A stretch of DNA of 64,000 nt. Source: Ruminococcaceae bacterium UBA5295. GTDB lineage: Bacteria; Bacillota; Clostridia; Oscillospirales; Acutalibacteraceae. Under the pieces are notes generated by a model. That model saw only the letters and a list, made by a program, of their open reading frames with translations. It was not told the DNA's origin and made no database searches. The stretch is taken from contig DHSD01000028.1 of NCBI GenBank assembly GCA_002411365.1, positions 7,513 through 71,512 of the forward strand. The letters are read 5' to 3'. The position numbers and the translations under genes were made by a program. Shown piece by piece: positions 1-7,852 of this stretch. Every line of letters begins with the position of its first letter. Position 1 is the first letter of the stretch.

Positions 1-2
1 TT

Positions 3-494
3 GGCGAGGCGGACTTTCAGTATGTTGTGCCGCCTGAGATAGAGAGCATTCCGAAAGCGAAAAAAGAGTTCCTCGATGCCATGGAAGAAGACCGCCGCCA
101 TTATGAAAAGCTTTCAGCAATTCTCACGGAAAAGCGTAAGCACGAATTAATGGACGAGGGAAAAGACGGGGAAACTGCTGGCCGTATGGCGCGGAAAATG
201 TCGAATGAGGATGCACGTTTTGTCCTGCCAAATGCGTGTGAAACAAAAATGATATGCACGCTTAATGCCCGGGAGCTTCTCCACTTTTTCTCACTGCGCT
301 GCTGCAACCGTGCCCAGTGGGAGATACGTGGGGTTGCAGACTGTATGCTGCGCCTCGTTAAACCAATAGCGCCGGATATTTTTGCCGAAGCAGGCCCGGC
401 ATGCGTGCGCGGGGACTGCCCAGAAGGAAAGATGTGCTGCGGCAAAGCAGAAAAAGTCCGCCAAAAATATCTTGAAATGGATGGAAACAGATGA
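3..494 (+). CDS. thyX: FAD-dependent thymidylate synthase ThyX (3' part; 5' end outside window)
   Basis: This is the C-terminal 163 residues of a flavin-dependent thymidylate synthase, which methylates dUMP to dTMP using methylene-THF with FAD and NADPH. The reading frame is open to the left edge, so the start and the N-terminal RHR motif lie outside the window. The visible part has the ThyX core: an [13 protein letters not shown] segment followed by a conserved block ending in CNRAQWEIR, which is the dUMP/FAD-binding region, and a Cys-rich tail. The stop overlaps the start of tmk by four bases. The pair therefore makes dTMP and then phosphorylates it, a sensible translationally coupled dTTP module. 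Confidence 0.93.
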   Translation, partial: GEADFQYVVPPEIESIPKAKKEFLDAMEEDRRHYEKLSAILTEKRKHELMDEGKDGETAGRMARKMSNEDARFVLPNACETKMICTLNARELLHFFSLRCCNRAQWEIRGVADCMLRLVKPIAPDIFAEAGPACVRGDCPEGKMCCGKAEKVRQKYLEMDGNR

Positions 495-1183
495 GCGGGC
501 ACCTGATAACGCTGGAGGGGCTTGACGGCAGCGGCAAAACAACACAGATGGAGCTTTTGGAAAATAATTTTCCGGAGCGCGGAATCCACCTGCGCCGCGT
601 AAAGTTTCCAGTTTATGAGAAGCCGTTTTCAGCGCCGGTAAGAATGTACCTGAACGGCGATTTCGGGAAAGACCCGGATGACGTGAACGCGTATGCGTCT
701 TCTGTGCTGTTTGCGGTTGACCGCTTTGCGAGCTTCCGTACAATGTGGCATAAAGATTATGAAAACGGCGCCCTGATTTTGGCAGACAGGTATACGACGT
801 CTAACATGATATACCAACTGCCGAAACTTCCGAAAGAAGAATGGGACAGCTTTATTTCATGGCTGCAGGACCTCGAATATGAAAAGCTTGGCCTTCCAAA
901 GCCCGACTTGACCGTTTACCTCGATATGCCGCCTGAAATATCTCAGACTTTTTTAGACAGGCGCTGCAAACGCAGCGGTGAACAGAAAGATATCCATGAG
1001 CGCGATGTTACGTACTTAAATCAGTGCCATAAAAGTGCCGCTTTTGCGGCGCGGAAGCTCGGCTGGCAGACGGTGGCCTGTGCGGAAGGCGGCTCACCAA
1101 AAAGCAGGGAAACAGTGCACGCGGAAATTGTAAAGATAATTTCTGCCGCTCTTAGAAAATGGAGGCTTAAGACAGGCAAATAA
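491..1183 (+). CDS. tmk: Thymidylate kinase
   Basis: Phosphorylates dTMP to dTDP with ATP. The 230-residue protein opens with a beta strand and the P-loop GLDGSGKTT (about residues 10-18). A DRY-type motif (ADRYTTSN, about 98-105) follows in the region that binds the dTMP phosphate. The ATG lies inside the end of thyX (ATGA overlap), so translational coupling is likely. In many Firmicutes tmk sits next to holB; pairing it with thyX is a functional grouping on the dTTP pathway. It is slightly longer than typical Tmk (about 205-215 residues) because of a C-terminal basic tail. Confidence 0.93.
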   Translation: MSGHLITLEGLDGSGKTTQMELLENNFPERGIHLRRVKFPVYEKPFSAPVRMYLNGDFGKDPDDVNAYASSVLFAVDRFASFRTMWHKDYENGALILADRYTTSNMIYQLPKLPKEEWDSFISWLQDLEYEKLGLPKPDLTVYLDMPPEISQTFLDRRCKRSGEQKDIHERDVTYLNQCHKSAAFAARKLGWQTVACAEGGSPKSRETVHAEIVKIISAALRKWRLKTGK

Positions 1184-1184
1184 C

Positions 1185-2060
1185 ATGATTGAGTTTGCAG
1201 ACTGGAATATGCGGCCTGAGCTTTCGGAACTTTGGCAGAAATGTTTCCATGAGCCGCAGAAATATCCAGATTATTTCCTGGGAAATATTTTTTCACCGCG
1301 CGACTGCCTTGTATGCCGCGTCGGCGGTAAAATTGCCGCTGCGGTTTATCTTATACCTGCATATATACTTGTTAACGGAAATATGGTGCAGGCACATTAT
1401 ATTTTTGCGGCGGCGACCGAGCCGAGTTTCCGCTGCCGCGGGTATATGTCATCGCTTCTCGCGTATGCTTCTGTGGCAGGCGCAGAACGAGGCGACCGCT
1501 TTTCTGCACTTCTGCCTTCAGGGGAGAGCCTTTACCATTTCTATGAAAAATTAGGCTACAGCAGTCCTTTCTTTGTGCGCAGGGCAAAAGTCCCTCCGGA
1601 GCGCCTTCAGGCAATTGCACTGCGCGGAGGCGGGTATGAATGCATGCCGGGTGCTGAGTGCCTGAACAGGCTGAGAAGAAAGTGCCTCTTTCAATACAGC
1701 GGGTCTTTTTTATGGGACGACCGTATGTTCCGCTTATCAATATCGCTGAGCCGTATTTACGGTGACCAGCTTATATGTGTTCAGCATAACGGAACGCCGG
1801 CTTATGCCTTGTGTCGAAAAGAAAATAATATATGTACCGCCCTTGAAACCATGGCGGACAATAATACATTTCCGGCTCTTGCAGCAGCACTGCTGAAAAA
1901 AGTCCCTGCGCGGCAATATCGTTTCCGCCTGCCTGTGATGAGCCCGCTTTTTTGCGGCGAAGGCATCACAGAACGGTTTGGAATGTTGAAACTGCTTGGC
2001 AGAGTTGGTATTTGCGGCGTTAAAATGAATGCACCGTACCTCGGCCTTGGTATGGACTGA
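1185..2060 (+). CDS. GNAT-family N-acetyltransferase
   Basis: A 291-residue protein with a GCN5-type acetyltransferase fold in its first half. The acetyl-CoA pyrophosphate-binding signature appears as FRCRGYMSSLLAYA (about residues 86-99), preceded by the strand AHYIFAAATEP, and a typical FYEKLGY element follows near residue 124. The second half (about 140-291) has no signature I can name; the architecture resembles Eis-like or two-domain GNAT proteins. It starts one base after the tmk stop, so it is in the same transcript. The substrate is unknown and I infer nothing beyond acyl transfer. Confidence 0.8.
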   Translation: MIEFADWNMRPELSELWQKCFHEPQKYPDYFLGNIFSPRDCLVCRVGGKIAAAVYLIPAYILVNGNMVQAHYIFAAATEPSFRCRGYMSSLLAYASVAGAERGDRFSALLPSGESLYHFYEKLGYSSPFFVRRAKVPPERLQAIALRGGGYECMPGAECLNRLRRKCLFQYSGSFLWDDRMFRLSISLSRIYGDQLICVQHNGTPAYALCRKENNICTALETMADNNTFPALAAALLKKVPARQYRFRLPVMSPLFCGEGITERFGMLKLLGRVGICGVKMNAPYLGLGMD

Positions 2061-2119
2061 ATTTTTTGATTATACTTGATAATTTTGCCCAATTATATTA
2101 TTTACAAGGAGGATTTGTT

Positions 2120-2656
2120 ATGATTTATATTTTCCTTGAAAAAGGCTTTGAAGAAGTTGAAGCTATGGCTCCTGTTGATATTCTGCGCCGTGCCGGTGCT
2201 GAAGTTTCCACAGTTGGAGAAGGCGGCAAAGAGGTGACGAGCGGTCGTGGAGTAAAAGTTATGGCTGACCTCGTTGAAAATGATGTATCACTTGAAAATA
2301 TGGATATGGTGATACTGCCTGGAGGGCCGGGTACTTCCAACCATGAAAAATCGCCGATGGTGCGTGCAAGCCTTAATTACTGCGCACAGAACGGCAAATA
2401 TATTGCTGCAATCTGTGCCGCTCCGTCCGTGCTTGGGCGTCTCGGCCTTCTGAAGGGCCATAATGCCGTCTGCTTCCCAGGCTATGAAAAAGAACTTGGA
2501 GCAGATAAAGTCCTGTATGATCCGGTCTGTGTGAGCGGAAAAATAATTACGGCACGCGGAGCGGGTGTAGCCGTAGACTTTGCGCTTAAACTTGTAGAAG
2601 TCCTTTACGGAAAGGAGAAATCACAGAAGATACGCAAAAGCATTCAGTGCGTATGA
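2120..2656 (+). CDS. DJ-1/PfpI family protein (DJ-1/ThiJ/YajL type)
   Basis: A 178-residue protein of the DJ-1 superfamily. It begins with the hallmark glutamate stretch KGFEEVEAM and carries the nucleophile elbow AAICAAPSVLG with the candidate catalytic Cys near residue 101, plus the VILPGGPGT loop. Family members act as protein or nucleotide deglycases, chaperones or redox sensors; the exact role cannot be read from sequence. The start is the ATG after a strong Shine-Dalgarno (AAGGAGG, 2106-2112); the frame is open further upstream but without a ribosome site. It overlaps the next gene by four bases. Confidence 0.88.
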   Translation: MIYIFLEKGFEEVEAMAPVDILRRAGAEVSTVGEGGKEVTSGRGVKVMADLVENDVSLENMDMVILPGGPGTSNHEKSPMVRASLNYCAQNGKYIAAICAAPSVLGRLGLLKGHNAVCFPGYEKELGADKVLYDPVCVSGKIITARGAGVAVDFALKLVEVLYGKEKSQKIRKSIQCV

Positions 2657-3234
2657 AAGATATCCAAAGCCTGAAGTGCTGTCTGCGCAGTGAAGGGAGA
2701 GAATTTCGGAGCCGTCTTGTGCCGGAAAAGAAATTATCCTTTGACCGTAGTATCCACAGGCATTTTTTGGCCCTTAAGGAATACCGCCTGGCAGACACGG
2801 TTTTTACCTATGTGAGTATTAAACGTGAAATTGATACGTTTGCTATTATTTCAGCGGCGCTTGCGGATGGCAAAAAGGTTGCTGTGCCGCTTTGCATACC
2901 GGAAATTTCCACAATGAAATTCTATGAAATTTCTTCTTTGCGGGACTTGGCTTCAGGTTACTGTGGTATCCTCGAGCCTGTCCCGGAAAAATGCCGCAAA
3001 GCTAAAGCATCATCTAAAACTGTCTGTATTGTTCCCGGCCTTGTCTTTGATGAAATGGGCTATCGCCTCGGCTATGGCAAAGGCTATTACGATCGTTTTC
3101 TGCAAGGCTTTCCGGGGATTACTGTGGGTTTCTGCTATTCCGGATGCGTCAGGTGGAGTCTTCCGCACGGCTTGCACGACTGCAAAGTTGATATTCTTGT
3201 GACGGAAAATTGCACCGTAAAGGCTTCTGGCTGA
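2653..3234 (+). CDS. 5-formyltetrahydrofolate cyclo-ligase
   Basis: Converts 5-formyl-THF to 5,10-methenyl-THF using ATP, returning stored folate to the active pool. The 193-residue protein has the family's C-terminal substrate/phosphate motif LGYGKGYYDRFL (about residues 138-149) after a PGLVFDEMGYR strand, and a basic N-terminal helix. I chose the ATG that overlaps the upstream stop (ATGA) over an in-frame GTG six bases earlier; neither has a close Shine-Dalgarno, so coupling to the DJ-1 gene is likely. Folate recycling suits a transcript that also carries thyX and tmk. Confidence 0.9.
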   Translation: MKDIQSLKCCLRSEGREFRSRLVPEKKLSFDRSIHRHFLALKEYRLADTVFTYVSIKREIDTFAIISAALADGKKVAVPLCIPEISTMKFYEISSLRDLASGYCGILEPVPEKCRKAKASSKTVCIVPGLVFDEMGYRLGYGKGYYDRFLQGFPGITVGFCYSGCVRWSLPHGLHDCKVDILVTENCTVKASG

Positions 3235-3295
3235 CGCTGGCTTCCACTGCTTTATAAGCAACGGAGCTGTCTGCCGGATATCGGGAGGACAAGTT

Positions 3296-4576
3296 ATGAA
3301 AGATGATGAAAACAACAGTGAATTTGAGCGGGACCGCCATGAGAAAGTGCAGGGCTTCCAGCTTCAGATGAACGAGAATTACAGCAGGAGGCCAGAGCCG
3401 AAATATACGCCTGTCGACAGCTACAGCAATCCGGGAGAGGCAAGAAGAAGGCGTGAAATTTCAGAAATAGCCGCGGCAAAAAATATGAGGCTTGCGCATA
3501 AGCTGCGCGACGAGAAAAAAGGGCGGAAAAACAAAAACTTTTTCCGCCTGATTTGGTTCTGCATGGTGTTTATGGCCGCTGTGCTGTCGGCAAAATATAT
3601 TGTCTGCGGTGTGAATGATATGTTTGCCGTAGGCAGAAAGCCAGTAAGTGTGACGGTAGAGATCCCGCAGAATGCCACACATAAGCAGGTGGCGCGGGTG
3701 CTTCACCATTATGGCGCCATAAAAGACGCAAGCTTCTTTCAGTTTTACGAGAAAATAACGAAATCGCCTAAAACGTACAGCGGCGGCAGCTACCAGATAA
3801 CTACTGGCATGGACTATGAAGCGTTGATAAACTCTATCAAGTCGGTGAATAGCCGGGTTGACACGGTAAAAATCACATTTACCGAAGGAATGAATGCGGT
3901 TGAGATTGCCGGAAAGCTGGAAAAGAGCGGGGTGTGCTCGGCAAATGACGCACTAAAAGCCTTTAACAGCAACAAGCTTGACAGCAGCTATGACTTCATA
4001 GGCAGCCTGCCGAATGTTTCAAAACGCTACTACAAGCTTGAAGGTTACCTTTTCCCGGACACATATGAATTTACTAAACATGAAGATGCCAATGATGTTG
4101 CTAAAAAAATAGTGGATAACTGCAGTACCAAACTGACTAAGCAGATACGCGAAAAAGCAAAGGAGAAAGGCATGACGGTCGACCAGATGATTGTGCTTGC
4201 TTCTATGATTCAGGCTGAGGCAGCGGATAAGAACGATATGCTGAAAGTTTCGTCTGTTTTCCACAACAGACTTGAAAGCGGGAGAAGCTCGCTTCAGCAC
4301 CTGGACTCGGACCCGACAATATACTATCCATTTAGGCAGAAATCGAAAGTGCCGGCAAATATCCAGGGAACTTATAAGAGCCGGTATGACACTTACACCA
4401 TAAAAGGCCTGCCTGCGGGCGCTATTTGCAGCCCCGGAATGGACGCCATAAATGCGGCGCTTAATCCGGCAAGCACGCGTTATTATTATTTCTGCCATGA
4501 CAAAAACAGCAAGGCCTACTATGCAAAAACTCTGTCAGGCCACGAGGTAAACCTGAAAAAGGCAGGGCTTAAGTGA
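3296..4576 (+). CDS. mltG: Endolytic murein transglycosylase MltG (YceG-like)
   Basis: A 426-residue membrane-anchored endolytic transglycosylase that cuts nascent glycan strands and sets their length. It has a long, charged cytoplasmic N-terminus (1-75), one transmembrane helix (about 82-102) and a YceG domain from about 115 on. Conserved landmarks are the LEGYLFPDTYEF segment, ASMIQAEA with the catalytic-type Glu (about residue 304), VFHNRL, LDSDPTIYY and the GLPAGAICSPGMDAI block near the end. The 75-residue cytoplasmic extension is long for the family, though Firmicutes homologues often carry one. It is followed directly by a U32 protein gene, as B. subtilis yrrL is followed by yrrN/yrrO. 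Confidence 0.93.
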   Translation: MKDDENNSEFERDRHEKVQGFQLQMNENYSRRPEPKYTPVDSYSNPGEARRRREISEIAAAKNMRLAHKLRDEKKGRKNKNFFRLIWFCMVFMAAVLSAKYIVCGVNDMFAVGRKPVSVTVEIPQNATHKQVARVLHHYGAIKDASFFQFYEKITKSPKTYSGGSYQITTGMDYEALINSIKSVNSRVDTVKITFTEGMNAVEIAGKLEKSGVCSANDALKAFNSNKLDSSYDFIGSLPNVSKRYYKLEGYLFPDTYEFTKHEDANDVAKKIVDNCSTKLTKQIREKAKEKGMTVDQMIVLASMIQAEAADKNDMLKVSSVFHNRLESGRSSLQHLDSDPTIYYPFRQKSKVPANIQGTYKSRYDTYTIKGLPAGAICSPGMDAINAALNPASTRYYYFCHDKNSKAYYAKTLSGHEVNLKKAGLK

Positions 4577-5805
4577 TGAATGTGAAGCGTAAAGGCCTGC
4601 CTGAACTGCTTGCACCTGCAGGCGATATGGAGCGGCTCAAAACCGCTGTGCGCTTTGGGGCAGATGCGGTTTACCTTGCCGGCAAAGAGTTTGGTATGCG
4701 TTCATCTTCACCAAATTTTGACATGGAAGAATTAGCCTCTGCGGTTACCTATGCGCACGATAAAAATGTGAAAGTTTATCTTGCCTGCAATGTTGTCATG
4801 CGCAACCAGGATTGCAGCCGGATGCCTGATTTCCTGCGCAGTGCGCAGAGAGCAGGCGTTGATGCGCTGATTATAACAGACATCGGCGCAATGAAAATGG
4901 CGCAGAAATATGCACCTGCAGTGGAAATCCATGTCTCAACACAGGCCGGAGTTGCAAGCTGGGCGGCAGCCAATGCGTTTTGGGAACTCGGCGCAAAGCG
5001 CGTTGTGCTCGCGCGTGAGCTGACACTCGGGGAGATTGCCGAGATACGCGCGAAAACGCCTAAAGAGCTTGAGATTGAAGCTTTTGTACATGGCTCCATG
5101 TGTGTTTCTTTTTCCGGAAGATGCCTGCTTTCCGAATATTTCACGGGGCGCGACGCCAACCATGGTGACTGCGCTCAGCCGTGCAGGTGGAGCTATGCGC
5201 TGATGGAGCAGACGCGCCCCGGGCGTTACTTTCCTGTTGAGGAAGACGGCAGGGGCACATATATCATTAATTCACGCGATATGTGCATGATAAGCCATAT
5301 CCCCGAGCTTGTGCAGGCTGGCGTAGGAAGCTTAAAGATTGAAGGGCGCGCAAAATCGGCGTACTACACTTCCGTGGTGACAAATGCATACCGCCATGCA
5401 CTTGATGAGTATGCGGAAAATCCTGAAAAGCCGCTGCCAAAGTGGATTCCGGAAGAGCTTGAGAAAATCAGCCACAGGGAATACAGCACGGGCTTTTATT
5501 TTGGCGGCACACCCGGCCAGGTTTATGAAAACGGCGGATATGTGCGCCACTGGGAAGTGATTGCCGTCTGCGAGGGAATGAGCGGAGAGTTTGCCGTGCT
5601 TTCACAGCGTAACCGCTTTTTCCGCGGCGATGTTGCAGATGTCCTTGAGCCTGACAGGCCGCCTTACCAGATCTTGCTTGACGATATCTGCGACGGGGAA
5701 TACAATCCGCTGGAATGTGCAAACCATGCCGAGATGACTGTCCTTGCAAGGGCATCATGCAAGATTGCGAAAGGTGCAATCTTGCGCAAAAAAATAGATG
5801 GTTAA
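4576..5805 (+). CDS. U32 peptidase-family protein (TrhP/YrrO/YhbU-like)
   Basis: A 409-residue protein of the U32 collagenase-like family. It starts with ELLAPAGD, has the FVHGSMCVSFSGRCLLS segment and the conserved cysteines of NHGDCAQPCRW, and later SLKIEGRAKS. U32 proteins such as TrhP take part in wobble 5-hydroxyuridine formation in tRNA rather than bulk proteolysis; assignment to that role is by family and by its position after mltG. B. subtilis has two adjacent U32 genes; here only one is present. The ATG overlaps the mltG stop by one base (an in-frame GTG lies one codon earlier). Confidence 0.88.
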   Translation: MNVKRKGLPELLAPAGDMERLKTAVRFGADAVYLAGKEFGMRSSSPNFDMEELASAVTYAHDKNVKVYLACNVVMRNQDCSRMPDFLRSAQRAGVDALIITDIGAMKMAQKYAPAVEIHVSTQAGVASWAAANAFWELGAKRVVLARELTLGEIAEIRAKTPKELEIEAFVHGSMCVSFSGRCLLSEYFTGRDANHGDCAQPCRWSYALMEQTRPGRYFPVEEDGRGTYIINSRDMCMISHIPELVQAGVGSLKIEGRAKSAYYTSVVTNAYRHALDEYAENPEKPLPKWIPEELEKISHREYSTGFYFGGTPGQVYENGGYVRHWEVIAVCEGMSGEFAVLSQRNRFFRGDVADVLEPDRPPYQILLDDICDGEYNPLECANHAEMTVLARASCKIAKGAILRKKIDG

Positions 5806-5849
5806 AAATCCTTCCGTTTGGCTACAATAGCTTCACGGAGGGATATTTT

Positions 5850-7451
5850 TTGCTTAAACGCATCACAGTTATTTTCGCCGTTTTTGTATGCGCCCTGTAT
5901 TTCAGCATACTTGTGCTTTTTCGTATTTCGGACGGAGACGGCCTTGCACAGGCTGCAGCCCAGCAGCAGAATTTTACCGTCACGGTTGCTTCCAGGCGCG
6001 GAACCATTTATGACCATAATCTTGATGCCTTGGCCGGAGATGGGAAAATAGAATATCCGGCCGCCGTAGCGCCGTGCCCGGAATCCGCCGCCGCACTAAG
6101 AAATATCTGCAACTGCGATGAAATAAAAAGCATAGGCAAGCTTATAGAAGCAGGCAAGCCATTCACAATGAAGCTTCCGCAGATGATAACTGCCCCCGGA
6201 ATCGACGTTTTCCCCGTAAGGCAAAGGTACTCTGACAGCCAGATCGCGGTGCATGTTTTAGGCTATCTCGACAGCTCCGGAAACGGGGAAACAGGCGTCG
6301 AGCAGGCGTTTAACAGCCAGCTTTCTGCGGGTGAAGGAAGTGTAAAAGTAACATACTGCGTGGATGCCATGAATCATGTGCTCTCAAAACAGATGCGCAC
6401 AGTCTCCGATTCTTCAGGCAAGGCTAAGCAGGGGATTGTGCTGACACTTGACCGCTCAATCCAGCAGCTTGCCGAGCGCTCTGCCGCAGGCCACATAAAA
6501 AGCGGGGCTGTGGTTGTGCTTGAAGTGCCGTCAGGCAAGATACGCGCTGCTGCGAGCTTTCCGGCTTTTTCACCGAACAATATAGAAAGATCGCTTAACA
6601 GGAGCGACTCGCCGCTGATTAACCGTGCCTATTCTGCATACAGCGTCGGCTCCGTTTTTAAAATTGTCTCTTCTGCCGCAGCGCTCGAATACGGCATTTC
6701 ACCAGACGAATCCTATGTCTGCACGGGCTCTGTTTCAGTGGACGGGCAGGCGTTCCACTGCTACAAAGGGGAAAAGCATGGCAAAGAAAATATGGAGCGT
6801 GCGATAGTTAATTCATGCAATACGTATTTTGTAAACCTAATGCGGAAAGTTCCGCCGCCGTATTTTTTAAGTATGGCCCAAAAACTTGGTTTTGGGCGCT
6901 CTTTTCAGGTTGCTCCAGGGATTGAGACGGCCGCAGGGGTACTCCCGACGTCAGACGAGCTGAAAATCCCGAGGGCACTTGCGAATTTTTCGTTTGGCCA
7001 GGGGAACTTTACAGCTACGCCGCTTCAAGTTGCGGGGATGGTCAACGCCGTAGCTTCTGGCGGCATTTATACACAGCCGTACCTATATGAAGGCATGGTT
7101 GACGATAAAAAGCATTTTGCTGAAACGGCAAAGCCGCAGCCGGCCTCGCGTGTGATGTCCGCACGTACGGCTTCGCTGTTGCAGAAATTCATGGAGGCGT
7201 CTGTAAAATCCGGAACAAGCAAAAAAGGCAAGCCGGACTACGGCACAGCAGGCGCGAAGACGTCAACGGCGCAGACCGGAAAATATATCGGAGGCAAAGA
7301 GAAAGTCGAATCATGGTATGCGGGCTTTTATCCTGCCGAAAAGCCGAAATATGTCATAGCCATTTTTGAAGATGGCGGCGATGGCGGTGGCACAACGTGT
7401 GGCCCGGTTTTCCGAAGCATCGCCGATGGACTTTACGGATATGTTTACTGA
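5850..7451 (+). CDS. Class B penicillin-binding protein (peptidoglycan transpeptidase)
   Basis: A 533-residue class B PBP. It has one N-terminal transmembrane helix (about residues 5-25), a short dimerisation/pedestal region starting at SRRGTIYD, and a transpeptidase domain with all three active-site motifs in order: SVFK at about 268-271, SCN at 322-324 and KTS at 470-472. KTS in place of the commoner KTG occurs in several clostridial and actinobacterial PBPs. The start is TTG with GGAGGG eight bases upstream; there is no ATG near the helix. It closes the mltG-U32 group, so two peptidoglycan enzymes flank the U32 gene. Division, elongation or sporulation cannot be told apart. Confidence 0.88.
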   Translation: MLKRITVIFAVFVCALYFSILVLFRISDGDGLAQAAAQQQNFTVTVASRRGTIYDHNLDALAGDGKIEYPAAVAPCPESAAALRNICNCDEIKSIGKLIEAGKPFTMKLPQMITAPGIDVFPVRQRYSDSQIAVHVLGYLDSSGNGETGVEQAFNSQLSAGEGSVKVTYCVDAMNHVLSKQMRTVSDSSGKAKQGIVLTLDRSIQQLAERSAAGHIKSGAVVVLEVPSGKIRAAASFPAFSPNNIERSLNRSDSPLINRAYSAYSVGSVFKIVSSAAALEYGISPDESYVCTGSVSVDGQAFHCYKGEKHGKENMERAIVNSCNTYFVNLMRKVPPPYFLSMAQKLGFGRSFQVAPGIETAAGVLPTSDELKIPRALANFSFGQGNFTATPLQVAGMVNAVASGGIYTQPYLYEGMVDDKKHFAETAKPQPASRVMSARTASLLQKFMEASVKSGTSKKGKPDYGTAGAKTSTAQTGKYIGGKEKVESWYAGFYPAEKPKYVIAIFEDGGDGGGTTCGPVFRSIADGLYGYVY

Positions 7452-7475
7452 ATTTTAGAAATTCATTATAACAGT

Positions 7476-7504
7476 TTGACTTTTAAGCACCGCTGGTCTA
7501 TACT
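7476..7504 (+). promoter_or_regulatory. SigA-type promoter of the alaS T-box leader
   Basis: TTGACT (7476-7481), a 17-base spacer, and TATACT (7499-7504). It lies just after the PBP gene and just before the T-box leader. Predicted start of transcription is near 7511. Confidence 0.75.
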
Positions 7505-7510
7505 TTAAAA

Positions 7511-7750
7511 GTGTTTCAGCAATAATAGGAAAAGCGCAGAAGGGCAAAAAAGTGCTGGCTATGCCAAAGAGAGGGAACCGGTGATGAAAGGTTCCTGCTA
7601 AGCCGTACCGGAAGCCGGCCCGGAGCCCTGCATTGAAGAAATGCGGCGTTTCCCGCGTTAAGGGATAAAGAGCGGCGCCGGCAGTGGCGCAATTTGGGTG
7701 GTACCACGGGTTTTCCGTCCCATAGGGATTGGAGGACCTTATTTTTTTGC
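7511..7750 (+). promoter_or_regulatory. T-box leader controlling alaS
   Basis: A tRNA-sensing T-box riboswitch. The T-box signature GGGTGGTACCACG sits at about 7696-7708. An AGAGAG apical motif is present near 7570, and a GCC triplet (Ala) lies in the expected specifier position around 7603-7605. The terminator stem is made by 7709-7721 and 7725-7738 and is followed by a T run (7739-7748). Uncharged tRNA-Ala would stabilise the antiterminator and let alaS be read. The specifier assignment is by eye. About 100 nt of further leader separate the terminator from the alaS start. Confidence 0.9.
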
Positions 7751-7852
7751 AGGCGTCGGGCTTCATGCCGCAGGAATTGCCGCTTAAAGACGGTTCACGG
7801 CTTCCTTGATTCCTGCATTTGCCTTTCAGGCAGAAATGGGGTAGAGAATAAT